The notes: generated by a model not told the origin, from the letters alone. 42,614 nt of DNA from Candidatus Amphrikana amoebophyrae (GCA_030408475.1 JAUHQG010000015.1:1-42614); one strand, 5' to 3'. Shown: positions 1-7,934, counted from the stretch's first letter. Numbers and translations are program-made.

Positions 1-315
1 ACACTCAAATCTAAAGTCATTGATAATCAATCGCTTAAGCTTTTCAATGTACAGCGGCTTGGCTGTGTTGCATAATTAAAACATAGAGTTACGCAGCTTT
101 TAGAATTTTCCTGTAGGAAAATTCTTTCAACCAACGCTAGGGGGGGGGGAAAAAGCTAAAAGGATTTTTCCCCCCCCCTCTTTATCTTTAAAACCGATCC
201 CGAGGATGGAGAAAAAAAGCTGGTTACCTCTTTTTTTTAATAATCCACCACAGCCAAGCCGCTGTACATTGAAAAGCTTAAGCGATTGATTATCAATGAC
301 TTTAGATTTGAGTGT
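1..315. repeat. Inverted duplication (67-bp perfect arms) around a palindromic element; otherwise gene-free left edge
   Basis: Positions 1-67 are the exact reverse complement of 249-315, separated by 181 bp. The right arm includes the last codons and stop of the SctI-like gene (302-315), so the left arm is a second, inverted copy of that gene end. Between the arms lies one copy of a repeat that recurs at the right window edge. I see no gene in 1-301. It could be a true inverted duplication, or an assembly fold-back at a contig end. Confidence 0.85.
45..178. repeat. Palindromic repeat, copy 1 (MITE/IS-end-like)
   Basis: This is nearly identical over about 100 bp to 42348-42450. It contains two hairpins: 102-125 (10-bp stem, TGTA loop) and 141-178 (nine G then five A, pairing with five T then nine C). 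The outer sequence GGCTTGGCTGTGTTGCATAA resembles ends of IS5-type elements, and the inverted copy of that end lies at 249-271. No transposase is present, so a MITE or an IS remnant is the best description. Confidence 0.7.
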
Positions 316-949
316 TGAAGAGCATTTTAATATCACTAACTGAGTTCGCTAGTATAGTTGAAGAGTATTCAATTTCTTGTTGCGCTCTAGCTAGCTTTGC
401 TTGCACCATAAGGAGTTCAGCAGGTCTTAATGAAGTGCCATTTTTTCCAAGCATGGCAATGTGATTTTGCGCAGCATTGAGTTGTTTCATACCATCTGTG
501 ACTAGTCCTAAAAACTTCATTACAGGGTTATTGCGCCCAATATTTTCAATATTAGGGCCAACATCTACGCCAGATTTACTTGCAGCATCTCGTATTTTAG
601 CATTAGCTTCGGTCAGCTTGTTTCGAAGTAAATATTTTGCAGAAGGCTTTAGCTTTAGATCCTTTGTATTGAGTTGTTGCTGTAGATCACCTAAACTTGA
701 ACTTGCATTTGCCATTTGGGCATTTACAGAATCCATAGTGGGTACGGCTTGAGGCTGAGTGGGTCCTCTTGCAATATCCATTGGGGAGGGGACATTTTCA
801 GCAGTTTTTGTGCCGGCGTCAGTTGATGTAGCTTCTTGGTTAGGCTCCATGTAGTCGCCAAAAGACTTGGCGCCTTCATCATGGCCGCCAATCGGTTCTT
901 TCGGGTTGATTGGCTCCATGTTGCCTGGGCTTTGAATATCTGGGCTCAT
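302..949 (-). CDS. sctI: T3S inner-rod protein SctI-like (CT668 position)
   Basis: This 215-aa protein is the last gene of the minus-strand T3S operon, starting 9 nt after cdsG. Residues 1-70 are Pro/Glu/Gly-rich and look disordered. The last 45 residues form an amphipathic helix of the SctI/YscI/PrgJ type: a PAELLMVQ segment, then a helix with regular hydrophobic spacing, ending MLFNTQI. Inner-rod proteins are secreted early and connect the needle base to the export gate. Gene order (after CdsG, the CT668 position in Chlamydia) supports the role. The long N-terminal part is unusual for classical rods of about 110 aa but fits chlamydial CT668-like proteins. The stop codon lies within the 67-bp inverted-duplication arm. 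The assignment rests on C-terminal pattern and synteny. Confidence 0.7.
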   Translation of the reverse strand: MSPDIQSPGNMEPINPKEPIGGHDEGAKSFGDYMEPNQEATSTDAGTKTAENVPSPMDIARGPTQPQAVPTMDSVNAQMANASSSLGDLQQQLNTKDLKLKPSAKYLLRNKLTEANAKIRDAASKSGVDVGPNIENIGRNNPVMKFLGLVTDGMKQLNAAQNHIAMLGKNGTSLRPAELLMVQAKLARAQQEIEYSSTILANSVSDIKMLFNTQI

Positions 950-958
950 AAATTCGCT

Positions 959-1363
959 TTAGGTACGTTTCTTAACAAAGTTATCGACAAAAGTGAGAGC
1001 GTCTTTAGACACTTTCTTAGCTTCTGGTGTAGATGACTTTGCAAGTTCGGTTAAAATTTTCTCGCCTTCAGATCCTTTATGAGGGGACATGCTTAAGGTA
1101 ATACCAAGCATAGTTTTTGCCATCTCATTGGTTGGATCACTCTCGAGAACGTGCTTGAAGTGTGTTTCAGCTTTTTTGAGCTCAAGTTTACACATGTGCA
1201 TGTATCCCATTCCAACATCATTTAAAACATTATCAGGTTTTAAAAGTTTTGAAGCGGCGAAAAGTTTACGTGCTGAATCTTCATCAGCATGATTGACTGC
1301 GATAAATCCAGCTTCTAAAAAGAGGATGAATTCGTCTTTGTACTTGTTTGTTAGGTCCGACAT
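959..1363 (-). CDS. cdsG: T3S needle co-chaperone CdsG (TPR protein, CT667 homologue)
   Basis: This 134-aa all-helical protein has tetratricopeptide-like repeats: residues 35-65 (ARKLFAASKLLKPDNVLNDV) and 58-90 (a helix pair ending HFKHVLESDPTNEMAK). Proteins of the YscG/PscG/CdsG group cradle the C-terminal helix of the needle subunit in the cytosol, together with an YscE/CdsE partner, and prevent premature polymerisation. The gene lies 19 nt downstream of the needle gene and 9 nt upstream of the rod gene, the CT664-CT668 order of Chlamydia. Length matches the family. It is presumably transcribed with the rest of the operon; I see no internal promoter. Confidence 0.85.
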   Translation of the reverse strand: MSDLTNKYKDEFILFLEAGFIAVNHADEDSARKLFAASKLLKPDNVLNDVGMGYMHMCKLELKKAETHFKHVLESDPTNEMAKTMLGITLSMSPHKGSEGEKILTELAKSSTPEAKKVSKDALTFVDNFVKKRT

Positions 1364-1382
1364 AGTAGTAAAATCCTATAGG

Positions 1383-1628
1383 TTAACCTGATTTTTGGTT
1401 TCGAACAGCGTTATTGATCATTGAATTGACCTGAGACAAAAGGTTAGAAATTGAGTCACCAACCTGAGTCACCTGAGACATCATAAATTGGAGAAGCAAG
1501 AACTTACCTGGAGTTGCAGAACTCATAGAACTAGCAACAGTCTTGATCATAGAAACAACCGAACTTTGCAGCTGCGCGTAGTGGCTAATTAAGGTTTGAA
1601 ACCCTATTGATGCCCAGAGATTGGTCAT
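1383..1628 (-). CDS. cdsF: T3S needle filament subunit CdsF
   Basis: This 81-aa small helical-hairpin protein has the size of CdsF (CT666). Two amphipathic helices (about 5-35 and 45-75) are joined by a SSATPG turn, and the C-terminal helix ends in an INNAVRNQ segment typical of needle subunits. It is exported without a cleaved signal and polymerises into the extracellular needle, on which tip and translocator proteins sit. It is preceded by CdsE (14 nt gap) and followed by CdsG (19 nt gap), its two chaperones. No Cys is visible. The identification relies on size, helix pattern and a chlamydia-specific gene order. Confidence 0.88.
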   Translation of the reverse strand: MTNLWASIGFQTLISHYAQLQSSVVSMIKTVASSMSSATPGKFLLLQFMMSQVTQVGDSISNLLSQVNSMINNAVRNQKSG

Positions 1629-1642
1629 GAGTAAAATCCTCT

Positions 1643-1879
1643 TTAATCTTTTTCTATGCTGTCAATTACTCTTTCTAAAGCTTCATAGCCTTGTAAAAGT
1701 AGACCGCATTCTTCGAATTCATTTGACTTAGCACCTTCACGAAGAAGATTCTTAAGTTCTTGTTTGCGATGAGCGATATCATCGATTACTTTAGTACGCT
1801 TTTTTGCATCTTCTCGAAGATCTTTTTCAAGATCAAACTCGAAAGGGTGCTTTTTTTTCTCTTTTCTTAAACCAAACAT
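1643..1879 (-). CDS. cdsE: T3S needle co-chaperone CdsE (CT665 homologue)
   Basis: A 78-aa, highly charged helical protein. The N-terminus is Lys/Glu-rich (LRKEKKKHPFEFDLEKDL), followed by two predicted helices to the C-terminus (YEALERVIDSIEKD). It matches chlamydial CdsE in size, charge and position, directly between CdsD and CdsF. With CdsG it forms the heteromeric chaperone of the needle subunit in the cytosol. The upstream gap to cdsD is 44 nt and the downstream gap to cdsF is 14 nt, consistent with co-transcription. Confidence 0.82.
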   Translation of the reverse strand: MFGLRKEKKKHPFEFDLEKDLREDAKKRTKVIDDIAHRKQELKNLLREGAKSNEFEECGLLLQGYEALERVIDSIEKD

Positions 1880-1923
1880 TTCAGGCTCCAGCGGGTTTTT
1901 GCGTTAGACATGATCAATAACAG

Positions 1924-3732
1924 TTATTGAAGATTGTAGTCAATCCTATATTTTATCCCTTCTTTTTCAAGAAAAACAGTTTGAGGATTGATAGCGGTTA
2001 TGACCATACCATCTAGATGTTCACCAGTTGATAAAATTTTGCCATTTATTAATACAAATTGGTTCTCATTTCCATACTTTGAAGTTCCCGTCACTTGGAA
2101 TCGACTCGTTATATCAATTCTAGCGGAAGAGTGAGAAGTGTAGACGACGTAGTTTTTGATTTGTCTTACGCCAGGAAGAGCATCGATTTGAGAGAGCAAG
2201 CTATTAAAAGCTTTAGTATTCGCTTGGGCGACCCGGCCTGAGAAAATCAACTCACCGCTTGAGAATTGGAAGGTAACATTATTAAAATTGCCTTCCGTTA
2301 ATAGAGTTTGAACATTAGTTTCTAAATTAGTATCGACAACCACTTCATTTTTAAGTAAGTCCAAGTAGGAAAAGTTTCGATTAACATATTCTGAAAGTTG
2401 AGCAAATTCTGTTAGCGTCTGTAAATACCCTTTTAAAACAAACTTACCTGGAGCAGTTCCTGTAAATAACACAGATCGCCACGCTGGATTCTTATATAAA
2501 AGAGCGTTCATGTTTTTCCAAACAAATTCATCGATAACCACATTGTCATCGATTTGCTTCACAAAGGATTGTGATTTAATCAAATAGAGTAATTCTTGGT
2601 ATTCTACATCGGTTAAAACGTGCCCAGTTAAAAAGAGCATGCCGTTATTAGAAGTGTATGAATATTGAACAGAGGGAAAATCTTTGATAATTTTTCTTAT
2701 CTGAGCATCATCATCGCGAACAGCCATTGTGATGGGTGTTGTTTTAAAGAGAGAAAAAGTGCCAATAATACCTGAAAAAACAACAAGTAAAACGAGAATC
2801 GCAAAAAGAATATGCTTAGTGGGGATGAACGTTTGCTTCCAATTTCTTTTTAAGGTGAGCTCTTCAGCAAGAGCATTTGCTTTCTCTTCTGATTCTTTTT
2901 TTTCTTTATCAGATAATTCGTGGTCAGAATAAGTAGCCATAGAAGGTGGTGAATATATGGTCTCTCTTACGGATTCACGATCGATAACTAAAAAGGCAGT
3001 GGTACCAAGAGCAACCAAATCTTGAGAATTTAAAGGTGTGGTGCCTTCAGATAAAGAGGCGTTGATCAAAACGCCATTTCGGCTACCCAGATCTTCAATA
3101 GTAAGAGAGCCTTCTTGAGAAAGGTGAAGATTAGCATGTTGACGAGAGACGCTTAAATCTGAAAAGAGGATATCAGAATGAATAGGGTCTTTACCTAAAG
3201 AGTAAGATTGTCCTTCAACAAGAGGAAACTCAGCACCAGAATTAGGACCTGAAACAACTTTGATCATCCATCTTGTTTGGATATCGTTTGAAAAAGTGAG
3301 GGTACCTAAGTCAATGGAAGGTTGATCATCGATTTCATCTAAAGGTGATTTTTGACTATTTGGGCCCACTTTATTGTTGTCCTCTTCATCCTCATTATCA
3401 GAGTTGAGATGGTCAGTTGGGGTTGTGTTTGGCATTTGCAAGAGGAATTGAAAAGTGGTGGAGCCAATTTGAATTCGATCTTCGTCTTGGAGTTCAACGG
3501 GATCGACAACAATATCACCATTAACTTGAACGGGATTGGTAGCGCTTAAGTTTTCAATGAAATAACTTTCGTGTTCCTTGCGGAGCATGACATGCTTACG
3601 AGACACTTGTGGGTCTTCTAAAACGTGGAAGCAAACATCGGGATCACGACCGAGTATCCACTCATCTTCTTCAGTGAGAGGAATGTTGATTCCGCTTAAA
3701 AGACCTTCTTCTGCTATTAATACTGCTGGCAT
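1924..3732 (-). CDS. cdsD: T3S inner-membrane ring protein CdsD/SctD with two FHA domains (CT664 homologue)
   Basis: A 602-aa protein. FHA domain 1 spans about residues 25-97 (ILGRDPDVCF; SRKH at 44-47). After an acidic linker, FHA domain 2 spans about 176-250 (SLGKDP; SRQH at 196-199; GSRNG at 216-220). A membrane helix lies at 307-329, then a periplasmic part with ring-building/BON-like folds to the end. SctD forms the outer inner-membrane ring of the injectisome. FHA domains bind phosphothreonine, and Chlamydia CdsD is known as a kinase substrate with two FHA domains. The C. trachomatis protein is about 830 aa, so this version is compact. The ATG start is the first in frame and gives an intact FHA1. 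The gene sits 74 nt after the CesT-like gene and 44 nt before cdsE. Confidence 0.92.
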   Translation of the reverse strand: MPAVLIAEEGLLSGINIPLTEEDEWILGRDPDVCFHVLEDPQVSRKHVMLRKEHESYFIENLSATNPVQVNGDIVVDPVELQDEDRIQIGSTTFQFLLQMPNTTPTDHLNSDNEDEEDNNKVGPNSQKSPLDEIDDQPSIDLGTLTFSNDIQTRWMIKVVSGPNSGAEFPLVEGQSYSLGKDPIHSDILFSDLSVSRQHANLHLSQEGSLTIEDLGSRNGVLINASLSEGTTPLNSQDLVALGTTAFLVIDRESVRETIYSPPSMATYSDHELSDKEKKESEEKANALAEELTLKRNWKQTFIPTKHILFAILVLLVVFSGIIGTFSLFKTTPITMAVRDDDAQIRKIIKDFPSVQYSYTSNNGMLFLTGHVLTDVEYQELLYLIKSQSFVKQIDDNVVIDEFVWKNMNALLYKNPAWRSVLFTGTAPGKFVLKGYLQTLTEFAQLSEYVNRNFSYLDLLKNEVVVDTNLETNVQTLLTEGNFNNVTFQFSSGELIFSGRVAQANTKAFNSLLSQIDALPGVRQIKNYVVYTSHSSARIDITSRFQVTGTSKYGNENQFVLINGKILSTGEHLDGMVITAINPQTVFLEKEGIKYRIDYNLQ

Positions 3733-3806
3733 TTCAAATCATTCTTTTTTTAAACTATTCAATCAATCTAATTGAGTCGATTAAAGTAGGTTAGTTGTTT
3801 TTCGCT

Positions 3807-4226
3807 TTATTTTAAATCTCTTATTTTTTTTTGTTCAATTTCATTGATCCAATAGTCTAGGTAGTTGACAAATTCTTCCATTTGCTCTTTAAATATTCGG
3901 TAGTCAATATCACCTCTCACATCCATTGTGAGAGTGATTGTTTGTTTATCAGGTGAGAGGCCAATCCCACTACTGCCACTCCCTTGTCCCAGGTAATTTG
4001 CAAAGAGTAAATGGATACAAAAAGGTTCAATGAATTCTTCTTCTGTTGGCAACAGGCCTAAGTTGGCAGTTAATAGCAGGTTGTTTTCTGAGACAAAGAT
4101 AAGAATATTGCGTTGACCAAAAGGGAGGAAAAAAGTGTTACGTTCTTTCTTTTCGAAAAGCTTTTCGACCCCTACTTCGGTTTGCAAATTTTCGAGGTAT
4201 TGTTCAATGTCAACCTCATGTGCCAT
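3807..4226 (-). CDS. CesT/Tir-type T3S chaperone (CT663 homologue)
   Basis: This 139-aa acidic protein has the alpha-beta-beta-beta-alpha-beta-beta-alpha pattern of class I T3S chaperones. It has an N-terminal helix (EQYLENLQTEVGVEKLF), strands around FFLPFGQRNILIFVSENNLL, and a C-terminal helix (YDYWINEIEQ-like end). It is the first gene of the cds operon, as CT663 is in Chlamydia. In C. trachomatis CT663 has been reported to bind RNA polymerase components as well as acting as a T3S chaperone, so this protein could couple secretion to transcription; that is transferred knowledge. It probably leads the transcript running down to the SctI gene. Confidence 0.75.
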   Translation of the reverse strand: MAHEVDIEQYLENLQTEVGVEKLFEKKERNTFFLPFGQRNILIFVSENNLLLTANLGLLPTEEEFIEPFCIHLLFANYLGQGSGSSGIGLSPDKQTITLTMDVRGDIDYRIFKEQMEEFVNYLDYWINEIEQKKIRDLK

Positions 4227-4297
4227 AGGACAACTCTATTAATTCCATTAAAATATCATTAAATGCACAATTAGAGCAATTAACACAAATAAAAAAG

Positions 4298-4319
4298 GGA
4301 GTTTATGGCTAATTAAACT
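4298..4319. other. Hairpin between the divergent T3S operons
   Basis: A GAGTTTA/TAAACTC stem with an 8-nt loop lies in the 283-nt divergent region. On the minus strand the stem is followed by C and T residues, so it could act as a weak terminator or insulator for antisense transcription. No other gene is seen in 4227-4509. Confidence 0.35.
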
Positions 4320-4369
4320 CAAAATTCCATTTCTTGAGTTCACTTGGGTATAGTTAAAAATGGATCTGC

Positions 4370-4398
4370 TGGAAATTTCAACAATTCCCTAATATAAG
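4370..4398 (+). promoter_or_regulatory. Candidate promoter for the 4510-5720 operon
   Basis: TGGAAA, 17-bp spacer, TATAAG. The predicted start is near 4405, giving a leader of about 105 nt. It is weaker than the island promoters further downstream. Confidence 0.35.
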
Positions 4399-4509
4399 TG
4401 ATAGCCAAGAAATCTGAAATTTGGCACTAAAAGAGAAAGGGGCTCTTTAGAAAAGCAGGATTTTGAGATGGGTCTGTTCATCTTTAGTGCCATAAAGGAG
4501 AAGTTGAGT

Positions 4510-4863
4510 ATGAAAACTAGGTATCAAAAAGTATTGGCCCTATTTTCTGGGAGTAACAAAAAAAATTATACTTGGAATGATAAGATTGGGATCTTGGATG
4601 ATTTTTTGCAAGAATGTAAAGACCACTTTGATAGCGGTCTAGAAGTTAAGCGAATTGCAGCGATAGAAAAATTGAAAAACATCAAAGAGTTAATAGAAGA
4701 GCTTCAAGAAGAAAAGATGTTGCCAACAGAAGAGGATATAGCACCAGAGGAAAAAGCGACCTATGATGAGATGAAAGCTATTTTACAGGGTAAATTTGAA
4801 AAAGTAATAGAGTCATATAAAAAGGCGTGTCAAGAAGCGGGTGAATTAGAGGGAGATGAATAG
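4510..4863 (+). CDS. Small acidic helical protein, first of three coupled genes
   Basis: A 117-aa protein from the ATG at 4510, which has AAGGAG 9 nt upstream. An in-frame ATG at 4468 with AGGA 7 nt upstream would add 14 residues, so the start is not certain. It is mostly helical and Glu/Lys-rich, with no membrane segment or signal peptide. Residues about 60-110 (MLPTEEDIAPEEKATYDEMK, then a long helix) resemble the corresponding halves of the next two proteins, so the three may be paralogues. The stop codon is followed directly by the next start. Function is unknown. Position next to the T3S operon and size suggest a chaperone or regulator, which is only inference. Confidence 0.7.
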   Translation: MKTRYQKVLALFSGSNKKNYTWNDKIGILDDFLQECKDHFDSGLEVKRIAAIEKLKNIKELIEELQEEKMLPTEEDIAPEEKATYDEMKAILQGKFEKVIESYKKACQEAGELEGDE

Positions 4864-5247
4864 ATGGCCGAGAAGGAATTTGAAGAGTTAATGAAACATT
4901 TTCCTCCTGATATTTTTAGTGCAGAATTTACTGATAAAGCTTTAAAGCATTTTAAAGACTTACATCATAAGAGCTTAAGTGGAACTCCCGATGAGCAAGA
5001 AGAAGCAAAACTTGAATTGGCTAGCTATGAAATTGAACGAGTAAAAATGCGCAAAGAGCTTTCTAATATTTCTGGAATTGAGGCAAGTGAGATTCAGCGC
5101 ATATTATGTAATGAACAAAATTATGACCAAGATGACTGGAATCGTCTAAAAGAGGCTACTGAAGAGATGATTCCTATAGTGGAAGATATTCCTAAAAAGA
5201 AGAAAAAAGGCAAATCTAAAACGAAAAAAGGGTGGGTTAAAAGCTAA
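4864..5247 (+). CDS. Small helical protein with Lys-rich tail, second of three
   Basis: A 127-aa hydrophilic, helical protein. The ATG follows the previous stop codon with no gap (TAGATG), and its own stop overlaps the next ATG (TAATG), so translation of the three genes is coupled. Residues 62-80 (SNISGIEASEIQRIL) plus an NYDQDDWNRLK helix align by eye with RVGMSESELMRL and the TADQKKVLEMARK helix of the next protein. The last 18 residues are strongly basic (KKKKKGKSKTKKGWVKS), a possible nucleic-acid or membrane-surface contact. I do not recognise the family. Confidence 0.7.
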   Translation: MAEKEFEELMKHFPPDIFSAEFTDKALKHFKDLHHKSLSGTPDEQEEAKLELASYEIERVKMRKELSNISGIEASEIQRILCNEQNYDQDDWNRLKEATEEMIPIVEDIPKKKKKGKSKTKKGWVKS

Positions 5248-5720
5248 TGATTAATGATGAATTTGAAGAGCTACTGGCTTCAATAGAGACAGGCTATGAA
5301 AATAATAAGCGAAGCAATGCCGATGATATTATTATGAGAACTTACCATTTTTTCAATAAATTGAAAGAAGAGCTCAAAGTGGCCACTGGAGATGAAAAAG
5401 ATGAACTTTTGCAAATGATTAAGACGATGCAGGAGAGAGTCAATGAGTATTCTCAAAAAAGTTGTGATCGGGTTGGAATGAGTGAAAGTGAGTTGATGCG
5501 ATTATCTGATGATGAGAATATATTTACGGCTGATCAAAAAAAAGTGCTAGAAATGGCAAGAAAAGAGATGCAAGCATCATCTAAAGAAATACGTAAACAT
5601 ATGGAAGCAAAAAACATAGTGCATAAAGCCGTTGACTTAGAAGCTGATCCTGTGAAAGAGAATAAAAAATCTAGTGCAAAAAAACGAAATAAAAAGCGTG
5701 ACAAATGGACCAAAGCTTAA
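5247..5720 (+). CDS. Small helical protein with Lys-rich tail, third of three
   Basis: A 157-aa protein starting at the ATG that overlaps the previous stop by one base. The N-terminus (MINDEFEELLASIE) mirrors that of the preceding protein (EKEFEELMKHF). Helices fill residues 5-130, and the tail is basic (SSAKKRNKKRDKWTKA). The shared EFEEL start, central helix pair and Lys/Trp tail argue for tandem duplication. There is no signal peptide and no Cys cluster. Unrecognised family; likely cytosolic. Confidence 0.7.
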   Translation: MINDEFEELLASIETGYENNKRSNADDIIMRTYHFFNKLKEELKVATGDEKDELLQMIKTMQERVNEYSQKSCDRVGMSESELMRLSDDENIFTADQKKVLEMARKEMQASSKEIRKHMEAKNIVHKAVDLEADPVKENKKSSAKKRNKKRDKWTKA

Positions 5721-5830
5721 GAGGCTGTTCAACATATTTGATAGCAACAAAGGGTTTTAATTCTAAATATTGAAAAGGGTTTATTGACAATCCTGTTTTA
5801 TGCGGCTGATAGTTAGTGAGTTAGTTGCAG

Positions 5831-5859
5831 TTGTGTAATAATCTTTTTTTTGATATAAT
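5831..5859 (+). promoter_or_regulatory. Extended -10 promoter of the first 300-aa-family gene
   Basis: TTGTGT, 17-bp spacer, TATAAT preceded by TGA (TGATATAAT). The leader to the ATG at 5886 is only about 20 nt. This is the same promoter type as those before the other island units. Confidence 0.65.
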
Positions 5860-5885
5860 AAAGATAAGGTAAAAAAAAGGTAAGT

Positions 5886-6719
5886 ATGGCTTTTGATCCA
5901 GGTCCAATGCGTTCAGGTTTGGGGGGAGATTACGGTGTCTCTCAAATTCAAGCAGAGCAAGCTAAGGTTTTCAGCGAGAAAAATAGACTAGATAAAGCGA
6001 CCGATCCATTTCACGCATTTTACTACATGGTAGCCGAGCACATGGATGTGCGCGATCTTAAGACGATGGAATCTAAAATTAATGTTTTAGCCGGTGATCT
6101 TGATACGATGCAACAATTTGTAGGTTTAGCAGAAAAGATCAGACAAGATTTTGATGCAGGCAAGCCGGGTTCAGCTCCTGTAATAAGAAATGGAGTACCG
6201 ATAGATCCAGATAAACAAATTCGAATCGACGTCGCTCAATTACTCAATGGGCTTGTAGGAAAAAATGTATTCCCAGCAGATGGATCTCAACTCACTTATA
6301 ATCAATTTGAAACGGCGCTTGGTTTTGTCGGAGGCTCATCACAAACCAAAGTATTTGGTGACGCCACAGTTAAGCAGGTGATCAATTCAATAATGAAAGG
6401 GTTTGGTATTACATCATCAAATAATGATCTTTTTTATGGAGCGACGACTTTAAAAGCGATTTGGCAAAAAACAGAATCGGGAACTCCCACAGAGCCAGGT
6501 CAACCACCACTTCCTGATCCTACATATGTACAACCATTCCTCGATCAAATTAGCGTCGTAGCAGGCGTTATGAAGGGGATGAGTGGAGCAGAGACATCAA
6601 AGCTAAACTACTCAGAAAAGCGATATTTCATGGTCGTTTCATATCTTAAGAGTATGTTTGGGTATTATTTCAAAGAGTTAAAAATACCAGTTTCAAAGAC
6701 CCAATCAGCAGGCAACTAA
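5886..6719 (+). CDS. 300-aa family member 1 (divergent); candidate T3S tip/translocon protein
   Basis: This 277-aa protein is the most divergent of seven tandem paralogues. It keeps the family frame: an aromatic helix after DPFHAFYYMV (about 40-55), a long helix with the MESKINVLAGDL motif, a variable central part, and a C-terminal block GMSGAETSKLNYSEKRY followed by a helix to about 265. It lacks the SDW...FNSSM end of the others and ends PVSKTQSAGN. There is no N-terminal signal peptide, as expected for a T3S substrate. Its own promoter lies just upstream and a strong terminator follows at 6751-6798. The family is unknown to me; a tip or effector role is inferred from context. Confidence 0.75.
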   Translation: MAFDPGPMRSGLGGDYGVSQIQAEQAKVFSEKNRLDKATDPFHAFYYMVAEHMDVRDLKTMESKINVLAGDLDTMQQFVGLAEKIRQDFDAGKPGSAPVIRNGVPIDPDKQIRIDVAQLLNGLVGKNVFPADGSQLTYNQFETALGFVGGSSQTKVFGDATVKQVINSIMKGFGITSSNNDLFYGATTLKAIWQKTESGTPTEPGQPPLPDPTYVQPFLDQISVVAGVMKGMSGAETSKLNYSEKRYFMVVSYLKSMFGYYFKELKIPVSKTQSAGN

Positions 6720-6750
6720 AAAAAAGGGCGGGTATTTTGCGATCTTTAAT

Positions 6751-6798
6751 AAAAGGGGCAAGCCGGTGTATCAGATATACTACTGGTTTGCCCCTTTT
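6751..6798 (+). terminator. Intrinsic terminator after family member 1
   Basis: A long stem, AAAAGGGGCAAGCCGG against CTGGTTTGCCCCTTTT (G-U pairs allowed), with an inner GTAT/ATAC pairing and ending in four T. Confidence 0.75.
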
Positions 6799-6874
6799 AT
6801 CGACCCTTTAAGGCACATTTTACTCTATTTTGATTCACACACCTATTCGAGTTATTTACTTTGTTTGGTGGGCA

Positions 6875-6903
6875 TTGAAAAAGAATTCGAAATGTGGTAT
6901 AAT
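6875..6903 (+). promoter_or_regulatory. Extended -10 promoter with palindromic spacer (member 2)
   Basis: TTGAAA, 17-bp spacer, TATAAT preceded by TGG. The -35/spacer reads TTGAAAAAGAATTCGAA, an inverted TTGAA/TTCAA-like arrangement shared with 9071 and 13975. Confidence 0.75.
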
Positions 6904-6913
6904 TAGTTTATAA

Positions 6914-6932
6914 GTTAAGAGAATTTCTTAAC
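6914..6932 (+). promoter_or_regulatory. Hairpin at the 5' end of the member 2 leader
   Basis: GTTAAGA-GAATT-TCTTAAC, a perfect 7-bp stem with a 5-nt loop, starting within a few bases of the predicted transcript start. It is likely an mRNA-stability or regulatory hairpin. Confidence 0.5.
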
Positions 6933-6960
6933 CATAGCATTGTTTCTGTAGGGGGGATAA

Positions 6961-7824
6961 ATGTCAGGGGTTCAAGCTGTATCATCAGCAAATCAATCAC
7001 AGTCTAGTGGATGGGTAGATAATTTACTCAAACAAAATGGTATCAACGCTAAAAAGCAGCCATTTCGCGCTTACTATTTCCTTGTTATGGTTGTTATGAG
7101 GGGCATGAATACCAATGCCAAAGAAAGCAACATGGATAAATTTGCTGGTGAGCTTAAAGGGGTTACAAACAATACAAATGCTTGGAATCAATTTAAATCG
7201 GCTTTTGATAACGTAGGAGCCGCTGTCATTGGTAATGAAGGCTCTTCTAAATTTGATAGTGCTGATAATGCATATTATGCCGCAGCTGGTAATTTATTAA
7301 ACCAGGTGTTTGGTAAATATATGGCTAGTCAAGGTATTCCTCCATTTGGATCAGGAACTCTTGATCAAAAAACGGTCGGTTCTCTGTTACAGAACGTTCA
7401 AACTCTTGTTGCCAATGCAGCAGCAGGTAGTGGCTCCGCTGAAAAAACTCTCGCTCAATGTTTTCCTGTCCTCGGTAAGAATGTAGGTAACTTAGCAACC
7501 AATATCAGCGCACTATCTAATACGTTCACAGCAGCTCAAGCAGGAGCTCCAACTAGTTATTCTCCTTCTGAATTATGGCTAAAGGCTATAAATGCTTCCT
7601 CTTCGGTATCTGCTCTTCCAGATCCTCAGTCTCTTCAGCCATATGAAGATGCATTTTCAGAGGGAGAAGGGACTCTATCAGGTGTAGGGGGTGCAGAATC
7701 ATCTAAATTACAAATGGCTCAACAAAGTTATAACCAGCTTCAGTCAGTTGTGAAAAGTTTAATGAGTGATTGGGTCACTCAAAGAAAGAGCTTCAATAGC
7801 TCTATGTCACAAGCGGGTAGCTAG
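6961..7824 (+). CDS. 300-aa family member 2 (subgroup A); candidate T3S tip/translocon protein
   Basis: A 287-aa protein with a Shine-Dalgarno run of six G, 4 nt before the ATG. Residues 19-50 hold WVDNLLKQNGINAKKQPF and an aromatic/hydrophobic helix ending VVMRGMN; residues about 52-75 hold ESNMDKFAGELKG. The centre is Ala/Gly/Ser-rich. The C-terminal 60 residues carry SEGEGTLSGVGGAESSKLQ, then QQSYNQLQ and a long helix with SDW and FNSSMSQA. These blocks recur in the subgroup A proteins at 8045 and 9769 and in the remnant at 9163. No signal peptide and no Cys-rich motif. The unit has its own promoter and terminator. The C-terminal helix resembles the style of needle-tip proteins, but this is weak evidence. 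Confidence 0.8.
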   Translation: MSGVQAVSSANQSQSSGWVDNLLKQNGINAKKQPFRAYYFLVMVVMRGMNTNAKESNMDKFAGELKGVTNNTNAWNQFKSAFDNVGAAVIGNEGSSKFDSADNAYYAAAGNLLNQVFGKYMASQGIPPFGSGTLDQKTVGSLLQNVQTLVANAAAGSGSAEKTLAQCFPVLGKNVGNLATNISALSNTFTAAQAGAPTSYSPSELWLKAINASSSVSALPDPQSLQPYEDAFSEGEGTLSGVGGAESSKLQMAQQSYNQLQSVVKSLMSDWVTQRKSFNSSMSQAGS

Positions 7825-7897
7825 TGGCAAAATACAGTTTTTCATTTGTTTGACACTTTTAGGTCTCCCAGGCTAAAAGTAAGAATAAATGTTACGT

Positions 7898-7934
7898 CGC
7901 AACACACTTGTAATGAGTGTGTTGCGCTTTTTTT
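7898..7934 (+). terminator. Intrinsic terminator after member 2
   Basis: CGCAACACACT - 7-nt loop - AGTGTGTTGCG, a perfect 11-bp stem followed by C and seven T. Confidence 0.9.

Noticed and set aside
4468..4509. Upstream in-frame start of the 4510 gene
   Set aside because: Its AGGA is weaker than the AAGGAG before 4510; kept only as an alternative.
5784..5812. TTGACA considered as the promoter of the 5886 gene
   Set aside because: No good -10 at 16-18 bp (TGATAG only); the TTGTGT/TGATATAAT pair at 5831-5859 is better.
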